Assembly: GCA_028288545.1 (NCBI GenBank)
Contig: JAQBNQ010000061.1
Coordinates: forward strand, 1 to 7,251
DNA from: Bacteroidota bacterium
GTDB lineage: Bacteria > Bacteroidota > Bacteroidia > Chitinophagales > LD1
Direction of reading: 5' to 3'
DNA length: 7,251 bases
In this document: positions 6,230-7,251 of the stretch, piece by piece
Layout: the number at the start of each line of letters is the position of its first letter
Numbering within the stretch: position 1 is the stretch's first letter
Position numbers and translations under genes: made by a program
Notes under the pieces: generated by a model
What the model was told of the DNA's origin: nothing
The model's input: the letters and a program-made list of their open reading frames with translations, nothing else
Databases searched by the model: none

Positions 6230-6811
6230 ATGTTTAACCGCCTTCAAAAAATAAAAACCGGCTACTTACTGCTAGCCACCGTGGCTTTGCAGGCAGCGGT
6301 TTACTTTATAGCCATAAAATTCAATTTCATTCCCTCGTGGGAGTGGCCGGTCAGGATAGTGTACTTATTCATTTACATTTTCTGTGCAATCGTTTACTCA
6401 ATAGCACTCAAAAAAATATTTTTCGAACCGCGCCAAAAGCTAAACCGCGCAGGCTGGATAATGGGCATATTAGCGGGCATCTTTATGTTTGTCCTGCTTG
6501 CCTTCAGCCTGGCGTTCGCCCTGTTCCTATCCGACCACGAAGCCATCCTGGGCCCCCGGTATTACAAAACAATACAGCTTAAAAACCCGGGGCAGGAAAT
6601 ATACCTGTACCGGTCAGATTTTTTAATTACCACCACCGATATATATACCAGGCAAGGGAGTGTTCCGGTAAAAACAAAAATTGCATCTATTGCCGGTCCA
6701 CCCGATAATATTTCAATAACCGAAAGCGATAGCATCATCTACATGGCTGGCGCAAGTGGCAGTTACGAATACAACCGGTTCAGTAAACAAACAGTTTATA
6801 TCAACAAGTAG
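6230..6811 (+). CDS. Three-helix membrane protein with extracytoplasmic C-terminal domain, unknown function
   Basis: A 193-residue protein that I do not recognise. Three hydrophobic segments are visible: about 11-30 (GYLLLATVALQAAVYFIAIK), 39-60, and 75-100. Basic residues at the N-terminus (NRLQKIK) and in the 61-73 loop (KKIFFEPRQKLNR) suggest a cytoplasmic N-terminus and an exported C-terminal part. Residues 101-193 look like a small beta-rich domain, with alternating stretches such as QEIYLYRSDFLITTTDIYT and DSIIYMAGASGSYEYNRF, and have no cysteines. The ATG at 6230 fits the start of the first segment. It lies 138 nt after the nuclease-like gene, so an operon is possible but unsupported. 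It converges with the next gene, leaving 37 nt and no obvious terminator between them. Confidence 0.75.
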   Translation: MFNRLQKIKTGYLLLATVALQAAVYFIAIKFNFIPSWEWPVRIVYLFIYIFCAIVYSIALKKIFFEPRQKLNRAGWIMGILAGIFMFVLLAFSLAFALFLSDHEAILGPRYYKTIQLKNPGQEIYLYRSDFLITTTDIYTRQGSVPVKTKIASIAGPPDNISITESDSIIYMAGASGSYEYNRFSKQTVYINK

Positions 6812-6848
6812 TAAATCGGTAGTGCAATATTGAAATTCGCCCAAAACA

Positions 6849-7251
6849 CTAGTTTGTTGGTAAAGCAAAAATGGTAGCTCCTTTTATATATCCGGTAGCT
6901 CCGCCGCTTTGATTCTTATTGTATTGAATTTTTACGGTAGTTGCAATTGTGTAAACTACCCGTATAGTATTAGAAACTGAAATAAACTCGGTATTTGTAC
7001 CGGAAAGAACCGGTATACCATCAAACACATAACTTCCGGCATCAAATTTATATGCCAACCCATTATTCTGATTGCTGGAAACCTGGGCTGAAAATGTAAT
7101 CAAATAGGTACCAGGCTGAAGTGTAAGCGTTATTTTATCCTGGTAAGAACTACTGTTTGTTGAAGATTGAACCAAACTCTCGGCATAATAACTGCTAACG
7201 CCGGCCGTGGTTAAGGCAGTATTAGCTGTTAAAGCATTATCCGCAGTTAAC
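6849..7251 (-). CDS. C-terminal part of a fibre-like or surface protein (5' end outside the window)
   Basis: The last 133 residues of a protein whose start lies beyond the right edge; the frame is open without interruption from 7250. The visible N-terminal piece is a short Ala/Thr/Leu repeat (LTADNALTANTALTT), as in the stalks of trimeric fibre or collagen-like surface proteins. It is followed by a beta-rich, Ser/Thr/Asn-rich domain (DKITLTLQPGTYLITFSAQV, then EFISVSNTIRVVYTIATTVKIQY, ending GYIKGATIFALPTN). The pattern of hydrophobic strands resembles C1q/TNF-like jelly-roll heads or phage-tail receptor domains, and export is likely. The family is inferred from pattern only. An internal TTG at 7175 is not a real start because the repeat continues upstream of it. 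Confidence 0.72.
   Translation of the reverse strand, partial: LTADNALTANTALTTAGVSSYYAESLVQSSTNSSSYQDKITLTLQPGTYLITFSAQVSSNQNNGLAYKFDAGSYVFDGIPVLSGTNTEFISVSNTIRVVYTIATTVKIQYNKNQSGGATGYIKGATIFALPTN

Noticed and set aside
6337..6582. Plus-strand 81-codon frame inside the membrane protein gene
   Set aside because: It is a second frame of the same strand, giving a Pro/Arg/His-rich peptide, whereas the main frame has clear membrane segments.

Overview
The window looks like chromosomal DNA of a Bacteroidota bacterium. Three things point there: the 16S gene has a Bacteroidota-like 5' end, the rRNA promoters use the Bacteroidota-type TAnnTTTG element at -7 and TTTG at -33, and the protein genes lack Shine-Dalgarno sequences even though the 16S keeps its anti-SD. 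The 16S text suggests the Sphingobacteria/Chitinophagia side of the phylum. That is from memory and tentative.

Positions 1 to about 3245 hold the 5' part of an rRNA operon read leftward: two tandem promoters with a shared upstream element, a long leader, 16S, tRNA-Ile(GAU), tRNA-Ala(UGC) and the first ~420 nt of 23S. Six copies of a boxA-like motif lie in the leader and spacers. The sequences flanking 16S are complementary and would form the usual processing stem.

Divergent from the operon is a helix-turn-helix gene (3312-3947) resembling phage terminase small subunits. It is followed by a cluster of GGGGGTA repeats.

Positions 4043-5148 are the most unusual part. They contain a complete REP-associated Y1/HUH transposase (RAYT) on the minus strand, with an inverted pair of REP palindromes lying in frame inside its coding region. 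Downstream are two further partial units: a C-terminal RAYT fragment with its own REP pair, then a REP pair alone. Each RAYT C-terminus ends in a TAG stop supplied by the GTAG of the next REP. One REP carries a second, 22-bp palindrome exactly in its loop. The whole looks like a RAYT/REP element caught in the act of tandem duplication and palindrome nesting.

To the right lie a predicted PD-(D/E)XK nuclease-like protein (5267-6091), an unrecognised three-helix membrane protein (6230-6811), and, convergent with it, the C-terminal end of a fibre- or surface-like protein that runs off the right edge. No operon links these last three genes.
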